The notes beneath the pieces are model-generated. The model searched no databases, had not been told where the DNA came from, and saw only the letters and a list, made by a program, of their open reading frames with translations. Positions 31,997-42,419 of a stretch of DNA of 64,000 nucleotides are shown piece after piece. Within the stretch, counting starts at the first letter, position 1. Every line of letters begins with the position of its first letter. A program made the position numbers and the translations under genes. Origin of the DNA: Coenobita brevimanus (taxonomy: Eukaryota > Arthropoda > Malacostraca > Decapoda > Coenobitidae); the NCBI GenBank assembly GCA_032717465.1, contig JAVRFU010000161.1, forward strand, positions 86,465-150,464, written 5' to 3'.

Positions 31997-34019
31997 AATA
32001 ATAATATAATAAATAAATCAAGTGAGGTGGTAGGGCTACAGAGGTACATAGTATCTGGTACAAACACATAAATACACAAACCTATACAAGCCATATCTAC
32101 ATCACAACTTTTAACTCCCTCACTCCAATAATATTCATATTTTATTGTTGCTACCGTACTTTCAGAGGTTTGAATTAAGTTTGGCTGAGACTTTTCACAC
32201 TGGATGGGTTAAGTGGGGCTTGCAATAACCTTTTCAATATGAGAGGCCTTTCTTAATATGAATTTGGAAGTAGCAAGACTAATTTTAACTAACTGATCAT
32301 CACTGAGTTGTCTTTATCTGTGGCAGTGCGTATGCACCTCTAGATCCTACTAGATATTTTGAACTTTTCTACAAGTTAGCTAGTCAGATCACCAAATATT
32401 TTCATGACTCAGAGGCAAATATCTCTTGCCTCTTTCAGGTTTAGAATTTTGTAGAATCAACTGCATTTTTTTTTTTTTTAATAGGTAAATTTTGCACTGT
32501 TCAACCAAAGTGAAAATTCAAACTGTCACTTTACCTAGTTCCAGACTGTGTTATTAGGGTAAAATATTTAAATTTTCTGTTGTGTGTTTTGTCTGATGTG
32601 AATGTACTCAGTGCAAGAAGACTACAGGTGTTGCTAAAAATAAGGCTTGTGGAATTTAAAGAATGGCATGCCAGTGTTTATAAGATTTAGAGCATACTGT
32701 GAGTTAACTGTACTCAACCATATTAATTTTAGGTCAAACAAAATGAATAACAGGACATGCTGCAGGTTGTACACGAGTGACTACATCATTACTGTAAAGA
32801 AATTCAAAAGAGTTACCAGTACTGCACCGTGACTAATCCCTTCAGCCTAACAACTGCTCTGATATTTGACTTTTACTAACCTCCAGACCATTATATTTAA
32901 TACAGAAGATATTTTTAAAACTTGGGGGGGTTCAATATCAGACAAATTACCTTCTTCTCAGCTAAAGATCCGCCCTATACTGAATAAAATTATCTGGTGG
33001 TGGTGTGCTTAGAATACCAAATGCTATCACGTTGAAGGGGTTAACTGATGAGAACCCACTTTACTGACTGGCAAAAGTATGCAGACCCAAGAGCCATTCT
33101 TTCTGCACACCCTCTACACACACTTTAGCTGGAGGGTAATAAAGGACAAGACCCTATACCTAATGCATACTTATCTAAAGTTAACACCACCAATGCAGAT
33201 GGCTGTTATTTTACTCTTACTATCTCCAAGTGATTTTATTTAGCTCAGGAATGATGTTTCAACCTGGGGACACAGATATAGCCTACAATAACCCTATATG
33301 ACTAAGGTTCTTAAGCTAAATGAAACTGTTCAGCAGCCACAATAATAAAACGTACATTGTTCCGCCCTACCTCACCACATCCTAGGGTTGGAAAAGAGGT
33401 TTAGATGATGATGAGGATGAATTATTTAACCGAGTCCAACTGTGAAGTGTTTGGCAGCTCCTGGATATGTAAACAATCTCACACACTACTTAAGCAACAG
33501 AAAATTAATGAATATACCCCAAGCCATTTGTAACTCAGTGTACACCTTGCTCATACGTTACTCCTGAGAGGCGTAGTGTTGGTGCTGATACTGTCAATAC
33601 CTGCAATGTATGGTGAGCAACTGTGCTGGTGTGTGTACGGTAGTGTATGGAAGGAGCGTACTTGGAATACCCTGATATAGTATTAATGATACTCCTGTAA
33701 TATAAAAAAAATACTGGTGAAGCACTTAGAAATAACTGAGTATAAAACCAAACACAACATACTTAGTTTCTACTCAACTAGGTCAAATTTTTATAACTTA
33801 TATTGTACTTATTTCTGCTTCCACATGTTTTTTCCTGACTGTAAGTCTGTGTGTGCCAAAGACAAAATGCATAATAAAGGTCATTGTGACTACATGACTC
33901 TTTCTTATCCTATTTTTTTACAGGTAATGAGAGCACTATTTTACAGCATAACACTGGTTTATATTTCATACATACATATTAAAATAATGTTTGCCACAGA
34001 GAGGTATGCAAACACAGAA
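31997..34019. other. Non-coding
   Basis: A+T-rich DNA with homopolymer runs (for example T-run 32467-32479). No gene recognised. Confidence 0.45.
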
Positions 34020-34087
34020 TCCATCCATCCATCATCCAATCCTACATTGCTCCATGAGGAGCGCAGGAGCCCGGGGCTAGGCAGAAA
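34020..34087 (-). mobile_element. 3' end of (ATGG)-tailed family
   Basis: Closely matches 10366-10445 (plus strand CATCCAATCCTACATTGCTC, then GCGCAGGAGCCCGGGGCTAG). Confidence 0.55.
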
Positions 34088-34324
34088 AGTTCTGGTAATC
34101 TGAAAATTTGTACTTATCAAGAAGTCATGATGGAAATGGCAAAGATGAAAAACATCACTGTTTAAAACAGCATTATTTTTCACGTCATTTGCTTAGTTCA
34201 TATGATGCACGTTTTTATACTGGCATAGAGTACTTTATGTGTGTTCAACTTTTGTGATTCTCTTTTTCAGTGACAAATAAAAGGTACCATATCCAGTCTT
34301 TCCTTTACATGCAAAGCCCCACAT

Positions 34325-34482
34325 CCACTGCGAGGCTGGACTGCACTGAATTAGGTCTGGCTTACGGAAAACAAGTCTACAGTATTCATTACATGCCAAT
34401 TCTCCCACCAGTTCTGAGGTTGGGCTATGTGGAATTTGTTTTGACTAGTGGGAAACAAATCTGTAGTGTCCTTCATTGACTT
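34325..34482 (+). repeat. Diverged tandem duplication of about 80 bases
   Basis: Two adjacent segments share GAGGCTGGACTGCACTGAAT / GAGGTTGGGCTATGTGGAAT, then GGAAAACAAGTCTACAGT / GGAAACAAATCTGTAGTG, then ATTCATT / TTCATT. The frame is open through both on the plus strand (YGKQVYSIH and TSGKQICSVLH), so a repeated peptide cannot be excluded. Confidence 0.45.
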
Positions 34483-35181
34483 TCATGCTGCCTGATGTAA
34501 GCCAAGTCGAATGGGGCCCAGTAAATCTCACAACCACCTACACACACCTCTGCTCATAAATGCTCAAAAGCCTTTACTGCTTTTGCTGAGTACCTGTACT
34601 TCAGCACAAATTACATTATGTAATCTTGTACAATACAATCTACTAAATCCACAAAACTGTCTGAACATAGTGGTTACCAGTTAGGCAAAAGGGCAATGGC
34701 CAAAGTTGAAAACATGACAGGATGAAGGACTAAAACAACAACAACTATATATACATTACTAACCTACTGATGAAGCAGTGATGATGCAGGCGTCTGATGA
34801 TCAAACCGACACTTCTGATGATGGTTTGACATGTTGGGGAAGCTTCTGGAGTTCATGCTGTGGATGATACACTCATTAGCAAAGCAAAAACTATTCAATA
34901 TTAGGCAATGTCAGCAATAAAAATAAATTACTTGACTGCAATCCAATACACTGATGTTAGTAACAAACCATACAAAGTATGGCTGTATGCACAAGTTAGA
35001 GTAAGCACTTCACTCATGCATTAGAAATGATTCTGCTAATTTAGTGCACTCTGGTATGTATTGTTTACTGGCTTCACTTCATAACTCTAAAGTTCATGAC
35101 ATGGCACCTGACGCTCCATAGCTATGCACTCCAATGCCCAGCAATTTCATTACCAAATAATATTTTCTTACACGACAGATG
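34483..35181. other. Non-coding
   Basis: No gene recognised. Confidence 0.4.
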
Positions 35182-35300
35182 GGAGCACCCATCATCCACT
35201 CACTCAGTGAAGTACTGCCTTCGGGTCTCTCTACACTACGTGACAGGCCAAATGGTTTCTTGTGAACCAAGAAACCATTTACAATGTTGGGTTGGGTAGT
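35182..35300 (+). mobile_element. SINE family, internal degenerate fragment
   Basis: Contains GGGAGCACCCATCATCCACT, GTAGTG-like AGTACTGCCTT, ACGTGACAGGCCAAATGGTT and the hairpin partner AAGAAACCATTTACAATG. The 3' tail is missing and it joins directly to LINE-C sequence. Confidence 0.7.
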
Positions 35301-35307
35301 GCCTCGC

Positions 35308-35560
35308 TATGCAGTCCCTTATCCCTGGGGTCACACTCAATTACCTCATCCCCGGTCTTTTTCGGTCTGCCTCTTACAACCCTACATCAGATGTTCACTC
35401 TTCTCACCTTCCCCACCCAACTGTCATTCTCCATCCACTCCCCATGCCCAAACCATCTCAATCCATCCCTCCTCATCACAACACCAATGCACTCCAGTCC
35501 CATCCTTCCTCTCAACTCTTCAATCATAATCCCCCCACGACTAGAAGAAAATGACAAATC
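35308..35560 (-). mobile_element. LINE family C C-terminal fragment
   Basis: The minus strand encodes IEELRGRMGLECIGVVMRR, LRWFGHGEWMENDSWVGKV and RRVNI before decaying. It matches the family C C-terminal domain but is more diverged than 17083-17457 and lacks the last part of the 3' end. Confidence 0.75.
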
Positions 35561-35654
35561 CCATTTTGCCTTCATCCAAGTGTAGGGACCTGAGATTAGG
35601 CTACCATTAATTCAGACCAGAGCCCCTGGTGCCTCAACATGACAGAAAAACCCC

Positions 35655-35740
35655 TGGCCATCTCCTGGACTTCAACCACAGCATATGCCACAATATGCTC
35701 TGACCAGGGCACTCTACTAATTGCACCACCAGATGTAATT
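35655..35740 (-). repeat. tRNA-like head of a SINE
   Basis: On the minus strand TCTGGTGGTGCAATTAGTAG (box A-like) precedes GTGGTTGAAGTCCAGG (box B-like). Similar in layout to 5470-5565. It lacks paired acceptor arms. Confidence 0.45.
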
Positions 35741-35885
35741 TACTTGGACTTGGTAGGGGGGGGGGAATGGGGACTTATTGCATAATGATTCCTGACCTTC
35801 AGCTCAGATGCACAATGTTCACAACCACCCTGGCTTTCATTCATCAAACATTCAAATTTCAACAATACACTTAAATGGTTCTCAC

Positions 35886-36083
35886 CCTGGTAACTTTCAT
35901 AGCGACACCCTCTGGAAGATTACGCTGGATATACTCAAGGTAGGTGTAGCAGTAGACTGTGTGAGGCGCGGGAGTGATAAAGTGAGGAAATGGGTTCTGG
36001 CTTCATACTGCACTCGGTGTTTCTTGTGGATGTGCACCGACTTCAGTAATGTCCACCGTTTTATGTGCTTTGTGGGCCAAGCT
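35886..36083 (-). CDS. Mitochondrial ribosomal protein uS10m, exon (3' of 38514-38637)
   Basis: The minus strand after a CTTTCACAG acceptor encodes [46 protein letters not shown] and, in a second frame, [19 protein letters not shown], ending at GTGAGAACC. These match the conserved core of MRPS10 ([41 protein letters not shown]). The protein sits in the small mitoribosomal subunit. The two frames are offset by one apparent missing base near 35945, which is either a sequencing error or a real frameshift. The joint to the upstream exon is not settled: about six residues expected between HLG and WPTK may be in a missed microexon or a longer exon start. No C-terminal exon was found. Confidence 0.85.
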
Positions 36084-36185
36084 CTGTGAAAGATATAAGC
36101 TTTTATACTGATTTATATTTTTCTCTATTGGGCTATAGAGTTACTTGTGGAAAGGCATACAGATATTTCTTAAACTATATTTCAG

Positions 36186-36372
36186 TTAAACAGGGAGGCT
36201 TGATCCTGCAGCTGGATACCTTCACATGGTGGAACTGACATAGCAAAAACTGCCTGGTTATTCAAACATTCTCAACTCCATCCCAATCCCCCTAAAAGAG
36301 GATGGTGAACTGTAAGAGAAATCCAGTTTCAATCTACAGTCCACCCAGATCACATTCAGATAAACCTGGGGT
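36186..36372. repeat. Old dispersed repeat (SINE-like)
   Basis: Shares phrases in the same order with 16868-17030: GGATACCTTCACATGGTG, CTCCATCCCAATCCCC, CAATCTACAGTCCACCCAGA. Confidence 0.4.
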
Positions 36373-37350
36373 CACAAGTTCACAACAACAACAACAACAA
36401 CACAGAGGATTCAACTTTTGTCTTATGGCTTACAGCCTTGGTGGGGAGAAGCTGAGTTTTCAAGTCTGTAATTACTGAAACTTTTTTTTTAACCTAGGGA
36501 TAAAGGAGACTAAATGCCACCAATGAATTCCACATGTTTCACAAGAAGCTACCAAAAGAGGTGAGAGTAGGAGTTTGGAAGTACTGTGCCCCCTCCCCCA
36601 TTGGTCCCATGTAGAGATACGACACGCTCACCACCCAACACCTGTGCTTTGAACAACCTCATTCCTCTCATACCATGTAAGGGGAGAATGTACAACTGCA
36701 GATGAAATTACCACTTCACTCTTTCGTCAAACAGTTAGGTGACCCCACCATAACATTCTGAAACTTTGCTGGGCACCACAGATTGCACCACTGGGTTTTA
36801 AAACTCACTGTTCACTAACCTCATTATTTATCCTACTGATTTATAGTATTGAAATGTATCAATATTTATGCCTATAATTCTACCTCAAGATTTCTTTCTC
36901 CTTGGCACAAAACAGATGCAACAGCCTTCTTAAACATTTTCCCACCCTATGTGAATGCAAAAAAACTGCTCTAAAATGATGGTGATACTGCCACAATTAC
37001 AATGCTACTGAATAAGGTAGGTATAAGACTAATCTACTGCCTATCTTTAGCTAACAACCTTTATCCACTACCCAGAAAATGTTACAAAGACAATGAAGGT
37101 GTGTAAAAATTAGTCACCAAGTCTCTACGATTACATATTTTTTGTATTACAGTATTTCTTCTGCCTAAAGACATTTACATTCAGCTAGGGCAAGATTTAG
37201 GATGGGGGTTGGTAGAGATATGTTTACCATGTTGAATAAAACCATCTGAAGGTAACAAGAACAAACTATAAAAGGACGAAGCCATATGGAAAGGTTACGT
37301 ATAAATGAGGCTTGGGGTGGAAGACAATGAAGTGGACTTATGATTAACAG
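36373..37350. other. Non-coding, uS10m intron
   Basis: Lies between the two recognised uS10m exons. Includes (AAC)n-like ACAACAACAACAACAACA at about 36384-36401. No coding sequence recognised. Confidence 0.5.
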
Positions 37351-37707
37351 GAAGGTAGGTGGTGGCGACCATCATCCACTCACTTGATGTAGTGCTGCTT
37401 ACTTCCTTAGCTTTTATCATTCTTTTTCTGTGCCTGCCCTCCTCTCTTCCTATTTCTCCTATCTTTCCTGTCACTTCTTATGCCTTTTCTTTCCTTTACA
37501 GGTGGCTTTACATTGAGTGACAAGCCAAATGGTTTCCTGTAAGCCAAGAAACCATTTACAACGCTGGGTGGTAACCATATAACCAAACCATACGTGCTTC
37601 CTACGTGTCAACAGGGTTGGTGGAGGGTTGGTGCCCCTCCCTGTAAAACAACTAACTCAGTGTCAAATGGCCACCCTTTACGGGATTATGGTGTCTGGCA
37701 ATAGATA
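37351..37707 (+). mobile_element. SINE (LINE-B-tailed family)
   Basis: Full-length copy with GGTAGGTGGTGGCGACCATC, the hairpin AAATGGTTTC...GAAACCATTT (about 37527-37557), GGTGGAGGGTTGGTGCCCCT, and GGGATTATGGTGTCTGGCAA with a short ATAGATAG tail. It is in the uS10m intron, antisense to the gene. Confidence 0.9.
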
Positions 37708-37756
37708 GAATGAGCATAAGTAAAAGAGGGTCACAGTGTCAAGACAATGGGGACAT

Positions 37757-37758
<2 letters not shown>

Positions 37759-37787
<29 letters not shown>
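37759..37787. repeat. (AG)n microsatellite
   Basis: About 14 dinucleotides. Confidence 0.9.
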
Positions 37788-37790
<3 letters not shown>

Positions 37791-37983
37791 TGTGTGTTTA
37801 GGGGCTCTGAGTTTTGCTTCCTCATTCTCCAGTGTTTCTTTGGATGTTATTCATGGAAGTTGGTATTTATCAACTTTTTATGTTCACCAAAGGATTGCTT
37901 AAAAAAAACTGCACTGATATTTTTGCAACTTAAGCACATATGACGTAGTTCATTTACATAATGTTTTTGACATATCAGATAGA

Positions 37984-38120
37984 GCCAGGATATCGGGGGC
38001 TTGAATGGTGAGCGAATCGAAGCGTGGCCCATTGGATCGGGCAAATTTGGCCTGTCTGGACGTTGTTACTGTGCACTCTGCCCTAGGGTGGGAAAGGAGG
38101 TCCGGATGATGATGATGACT
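37984..38120 (+). mobile_element. LINE family A 3' end fragment
   Basis: Matches 1850-1993: CAGGATATCGGGGGCTTGAA, GTGGCCCATTGGATCGGGCA, AAATTTGGCCTGTCTGGACG, GGGTGGGAAAGGAGGTCCGG, and a GATGATGATGAT tail. Extremely 5'-truncated. Confidence 0.85.
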
Positions 38121-38513
38121 GACCTTTTTTCCCACATGGCTAGGGTAAGGTATGATCCTTAACATAATGGATGGATGGAGAAGCTGCAATGAATTATAAA
38201 TGATATGAAATTGGAGATGCTATGGAACACTTGGAATGAGGAGATGCCAAGAGAGGGGTGGAAAAGTAGTAAGACCAACCCTCCACCCACCTATGTCTCT
38301 GTTATGCAATCTTCTCCTCCCCCATCAGGAGCACAGGGGCCTGGGATGGGCTAATTAATTTAGATAATTAAAGCAAGAGTCATTATATCACTCACACTTG
38401 AATGGTATTCTGTATGCAATAAACCCCAACTACATCTCATATTTAAAGCCTGATGTGTCACATATGGTTAATAAGACAAAAAGTAGGTTGAACTAACATG
38501 TCCTGAACTGTAC

Positions 38514-38637
38514 TTCCGAGGTGAGATGCAGCGGTGGAGAGGAAGGTGAGGTATGATGGTAGCACCGCTGGGTCATGTCCTCGGCACTCCACATCAATTA
38601 CGCTATACAGACGGTCAGGCTCACCATCATCCACAAC
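38514..38637 (-). CDS. Mitochondrial ribosomal protein uS10m, internal exon
   Basis: The minus strand: acceptor TTATTGCAG, then VVDDGEPDRLYSVIDVECRG, HDPAVLPSYLTFLSTAASHL and G, with a GTACAG donor. It matches the N-terminal half of the S10 fold in MRPS10 (EPD.LY, GHD.AVL.SY..F...AA..LG). The exon is 124 bases. The gene runs on toward lower coordinates, and the next exon recognised is 35886-36083. The first exon with the mitochondrial targeting signal was not found upstream. Intact coding sequence and conserved splice sites favour a real host gene. Confidence 0.85.
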
Positions 38638-39144
38638 CTGCAATAATATCATTACCTATTAACACTTTCACTCCAGTGATGTACTTTATGTTTCTGCTAG
38701 CCCTAGATGATGTTATTTAGCCAAGGCAACACTTTTTCACAGTGGAAGGCAAACAACGTATACCTTCAGCCCTTTGCCAAAGGTTAAAATATGCTGCATT
38801 AATAAATTTGTCTAGTTTTAGCAAGAATACAATAAAAATGTCACCTGACCAAAGGTGTTAAGAGGAAAAGCTGGTACCGTAACTACTGATCAACATCTTT
38901 TTCTTGTCACACACCAGTACAGGGTAGTTACATAAGTCTTGTCATACACAGTCATTCATAATTAAACATGCCTGATATACTGTACAGCATATATACAAAA
39001 TATTGTATCCAACTGGAAAAATTAAGCAAAAAAACATAGTACAGTGCTATACTGTACACTTACAACACAATGACATACATCTGCAAACTCTGGTTATATG
39101 CAGGATTGTCATTACTTACTTGATTAACTCTGTGATTTACAGAA
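38638..39144. other. Non-coding
   Basis: No feature recognised. Confidence 0.4.
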
Positions 39145-39411
39145 ATCTATCTATCTATCTATTGCCAGACGCCTCAATCCCGTTTAGGGTGGCCAAAAAC
39201 AAATCGCCTCCAAGTCGCCCTGTCCCCCGCCATTTCACTGCCCCGCTCCCAACTCACACCCCCCTCTCTCATAATTTCCCTGTTCTTTCTCTAACTCTGT
39301 CTATAAGTATCCTACCATACACTTTTCCTATTATACTAAGAAGACAAATGCCCCTATGATTACCACACACTTCTTTTTCCCCTTTTCCTTTGTACAAGGG
39401 AATAATTTTAT
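39145..39411 (-). mobile_element. LINE family B with internal deletion
   Basis: On the minus strand the RT finger segment (YKGKGEKEVCGNHRG, SIIGKVYGRILIDRVRERTG) jumps at about 39271 to the last 120 bases of the element and its GATA tail. About 1.2 kb of palm, thumb and C-terminus is missing relative to 24443-26291. Confidence 0.9.
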
Positions 39412-39734
39412 GGTATAACTAACAGCTAAACAGAGCATCTTCACACTGTCTTGTATGCAAACAATATCCATATTAAAATTATAAAACATAAAAGAAAACA
39501 TTAGGCTGACAGAGATGTCAAAAAGTCTCTTAAGCCCACAAGACTCTGGCCACAAGGGCAGTACTGTATTCTTAGCTTGGGATGCCTTTTAGCACCTCTT
39601 CCTTACTAGTTCACTTTTGAAAAAAAGACATCAATATTCTTTATGTTATGTAAGCAGTATACATCAATAATAAAGACATGAATGACATACTGTAACGGGG
39701 TGTATAAAAGCCCGCACTGCCTAGATGCAAAGAG

Positions 39735-39820
39735 GGGACCCTCTCTTTGGCTCAGTGGTAACGTGTGCGTGTATCAAGCACGAGGGTCTGAGATCGAATC
39801 TTGGTCAGACCAGTGATTAA
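39735..39820 (+). repeat. tRNA-like head of a SINE
   Basis: TTTGGCTCAGTGGTAACGTG (box A, 39748-39758) and GAGATCGAATCTTGG (box B, 39791-39801) are spaced as in a tRNA. The acceptor arms are only partly complementary. It is followed by unrelated A+T-rich sequence, so a tRNA-derived SINE is more likely than a functional tRNA. Confidence 0.55.
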
Positions 39821-40325
39821 TTTGTTAAGTTTCAGTTCGGTTATTACAATACCACTGTATATTTGAGTGTAATGTACTGTGCAAATTAAATAAATGAGTA
39901 TGAGTACCAGGAAGTCTCCTAAGCTGACGAGACCATAATCAAATGGCAATATTCATATGCTGTCTATCATACAGTACTGGAAGATGCTAAAGATATTGGA
40001 AGATGCTAAAGGTGATCAGAAAGAAATTATTATTCTCATATATTATTCTCTTTAGGGAGAAACATCAGCATCATCATCACCATTAAAATCACAATCATCA
40101 TTACCATCTTCTTGGCCCTTTTTTCCACTTAAAGACAGGGTTATGTAGGATCCAGAAACAAGGAAATAATAAGTACAAAGGTGATAGAATTATGAACTTT
40201 TGTTATTCTTACTCAGTGCAACTTTGCTTATTCACTCTAACCAGGCCTATATGTATTCTGCCTATCTTATCTTGGCCTAAAACTGCCATCTCCATCTTGC
40301 ATTTTGATCAGTATCATGAGATTAA
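39821..40325. other. Non-coding
   Basis: No gene recognised. A short ATCATC-rich run at about 40069-40110. Confidence 0.4.
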
Positions 40326-40490
40326 CAATTGAATATGGAGCAAGTCATAATAAAGTGCTATGGAAATGGTGTAGAACCATACTATTGCTGTTATAGAAAA
40401 ATAAGCTGTAACAAGAGATTAACACTAGATTATGGTGCTAGTTACAAAGAAGTGCTATGGAAGGGCTGTACAACCTTAGTTACGTATACT
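40326..40490 (+). repeat. Tandem pair of about 90 bases, part of a DNA-transposon-like family
   Basis: Two diverged copies share AGTGCTATGGAAATGGTGTA / AAGTGCTATGGAAGGGCTGT and an upstream TTGAATATGGAGCAAGTC / TAGATTATGGTGCTAGTT. A third relative is at about 47965-48030. Confidence 0.5.
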
Positions 40491-40534
40491 GTCTTACTTT
40501 GCAATGAAGTGGAAAGAAGCTAAGTTATGGCAGA

Positions 40535-41111
40535 CATACTGTAGACCAGCCTGTGCTTACCACAAGCTGGTTAGTGTCCTTCCTCGCTTTGTCTTCCGAC
40601 AGCTATGCATCAGTCATACAAGCTCCATTAAACACTGTGACAAATTACATATTTTCGTTAGAAAAATGTACATAATCATGGGCCCTAAGAAGATCAGTGA
40701 GTCAGCTGGAGCTAAAAGGAAAGCAGTGAGAACAGAAATGCCCCAACCCCAAGCATCTCCCCAGCCCCAAGCATCTCCTCATCCAAAGAGACAGAAAAGA
40801 GAAAAAACACCAGAAGGGCAGTTTCCTACAGTTTTCATGGAAGGTGACTCCCCTTCCAAAAACTAAAACCCCTCCTCCTCCTCTCCATATGCATCCACTT
40901 AAGCCATCAGCTCTCCTCAGGACTGGTAAGATGCAGTGAAATTTTTATGTATATAATCTACAGAGTATATGTCTTTATTTTAAAGGTTTTATGTACAGAT
41001 TAATGCAAAATACATTGTTTCTTATGGAAAAAAATGATTCGGTTTTCAAACAATTCGCAACTCGTACAGCCTCCAGGAAAGAATTGTGTACGAATTCCGG
41101 GGTTCTACTGT
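40535..41111 (+). mobile_element. Tigger/pogo-like DNA transposon remnant
   Basis: Ends at 41111 in GAATTCCGGGGTTCTACTG followed by TA, the reverse of the common Tigger terminus CAGTAGAACCCCGGAATTC. The open frame at 40678-40866 starts MGPKKISESAGAKRKAV, like the N-terminus of Tigger/JRK transposases, and then departs into PQPQASPQPQASPHP. The helix-turn-helix and DDE core are absent. The left end is not clear. Confidence 0.6.
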
Positions 41112-41139
41112 ATACAGGATGATGAAGATGGTATACAGT

Positions 41140-41340
41140 ATATATATACTGTATACAGTGCTGCACACCCTCGATTTAATGAACTAACTGGTACCAGACC
41201 CCTGATGTTAAAGCCGATAGTTCATTAAAGCAAAACACCATGCTGTTCGGCAATTTCCCAGGTGTCATGGCTTTTACCGAACAAAGATCGTTAAATACAG
41301 ATCATCGTTTTGCCGTAGTGTCGTACACAATCAGAGACAG
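41140..41340. repeat. Possible second Tigger-type end
   Basis: TACAGTGCTGCACACCCTCG, then ATTTAATGAACTAACTGG resembles a Tigger-type terminus (CAGTG..CCCTCG.TTAA.GAAC). No partner end was found. Confidence 0.35.
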
Positions 41341-41354
41341 CTAGGTCTGAATGG

Positions 41355-41722
41355 TCTATCTATCTATCTATTGCCAGACACCATAATCCTGTAAGGGGTG
41401 GCCATTTGACTTTGAGTTATTGGTTTTACGGGGAGGGGCACTAACCCTCCACCAACCCACTTGTTGACACGTAGGGAGAACGTATGGGTTGGTTATATGG
41501 TTGCCACCCAGTGTTGTAAATGGTTTCTTGGCTTACAGGAAACCATTTGGCTTGTCACTCAATGTAAAGCCACCTGTAAAGGAAAGAAGAGCAACAAGAA
41601 GTGACAGGAAAGATGGGAAATATAGGAAAAGAGGAGGGCAGGCACAGAAAATGAATGATAATGGCTAAGGAAGAAGTAGGCAGCACTACATTCATGACGT
41701 CACATGATGGTGTGGTAGTAAC
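41355..41722 (-). mobile_element. SINE (LINE-B-tailed family)
   Basis: Minus-strand copy with a GATA tail at 41355-41372, the hairpin at about 41516-41550, and a 5' part diverged from consensus (on the minus strand GTTACTACCACACCATCATG). Confidence 0.85.
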
Positions 41723-41802
41723 AGCACACTGTGACTGCAAAGCTGGTTAAGGTGAAGATTATTTTTGTTTGGATATTATTCATATCAAAACACAAACAAT
41801 AT

Positions 41803-42335
41803 TACAGTAAAAGTCCAATTCTTCAGCATCCAATTCCCCGGCAAATCTGACATTTCGGCAGTTTTGAGAAATAGTCCCATTTACGAAAATCTCTGATCAT
41901 TCAGCAGATTTTCCGATTTTTTTCGTCAGTCTTGAAATTCTCCATGAGGACCCTCTACTGCTGGGGACTTCTTCCAGCAGTAGCAGAGTCCAATCAACCC
42001 CTTCTATTGTACATATGTAATTAAGGAACCTACTATAAGTTTAGGTAAGTGCATGTGAACTTGTAGGCCTACTGTACCATTACATTTATATACAGTATGT
42101 TCACTAATTTCTTTTTCATATTCATGTATAGTACTGTATTCATTACAGTATTGTACAGTATCAAACAGTATACAGTACTCTCTCCAAACACATTTGTAAT
42201 GATATGAGTGGTGATGATAGTGTTCACCGAAACATATAAGGTATTGAGTGGGTAGGGTTTTTGATAATTTGGCAATTTTGATTTTTCAGCACTAGCCTGG
42301 TCCCATAGATGCCGAAAAATAGGACTTCTACTGTA
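41803..42335. mobile_element. Tigger/mariner-type MITE, 529 bp
   Basis: The left end CAGTAAAAGTCCAATTCTTC at 41805 and the inverse right end CAGTAGAAGTCCTATTTTTC ending at 42333 form inverted repeats of roughly 28 bases with a few mismatches. They are flanked by TA on both sides (41803-41804 and 42334-42335). The interior has no transposase. TA duplication and this terminus fit the Tigger branch of Tc1/mariner. Confidence 0.85.
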
Positions 42336-42419
42336 TTATGTGGTTTCTATAGTTATTAGATAGTAGTTCAGTATTTGTTTTTATATTCATGATTCTTATC
42401 TTACAGTAGTTGGCATTTC

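Noticed and set aside
39735..39820. Functional tRNA gene
   Set aside because: Box A and B are present but the acceptor and T arms do not pair well. A tRNA-derived SINE head is more likely. The same applies to 5470-5565 and 35655-35740.
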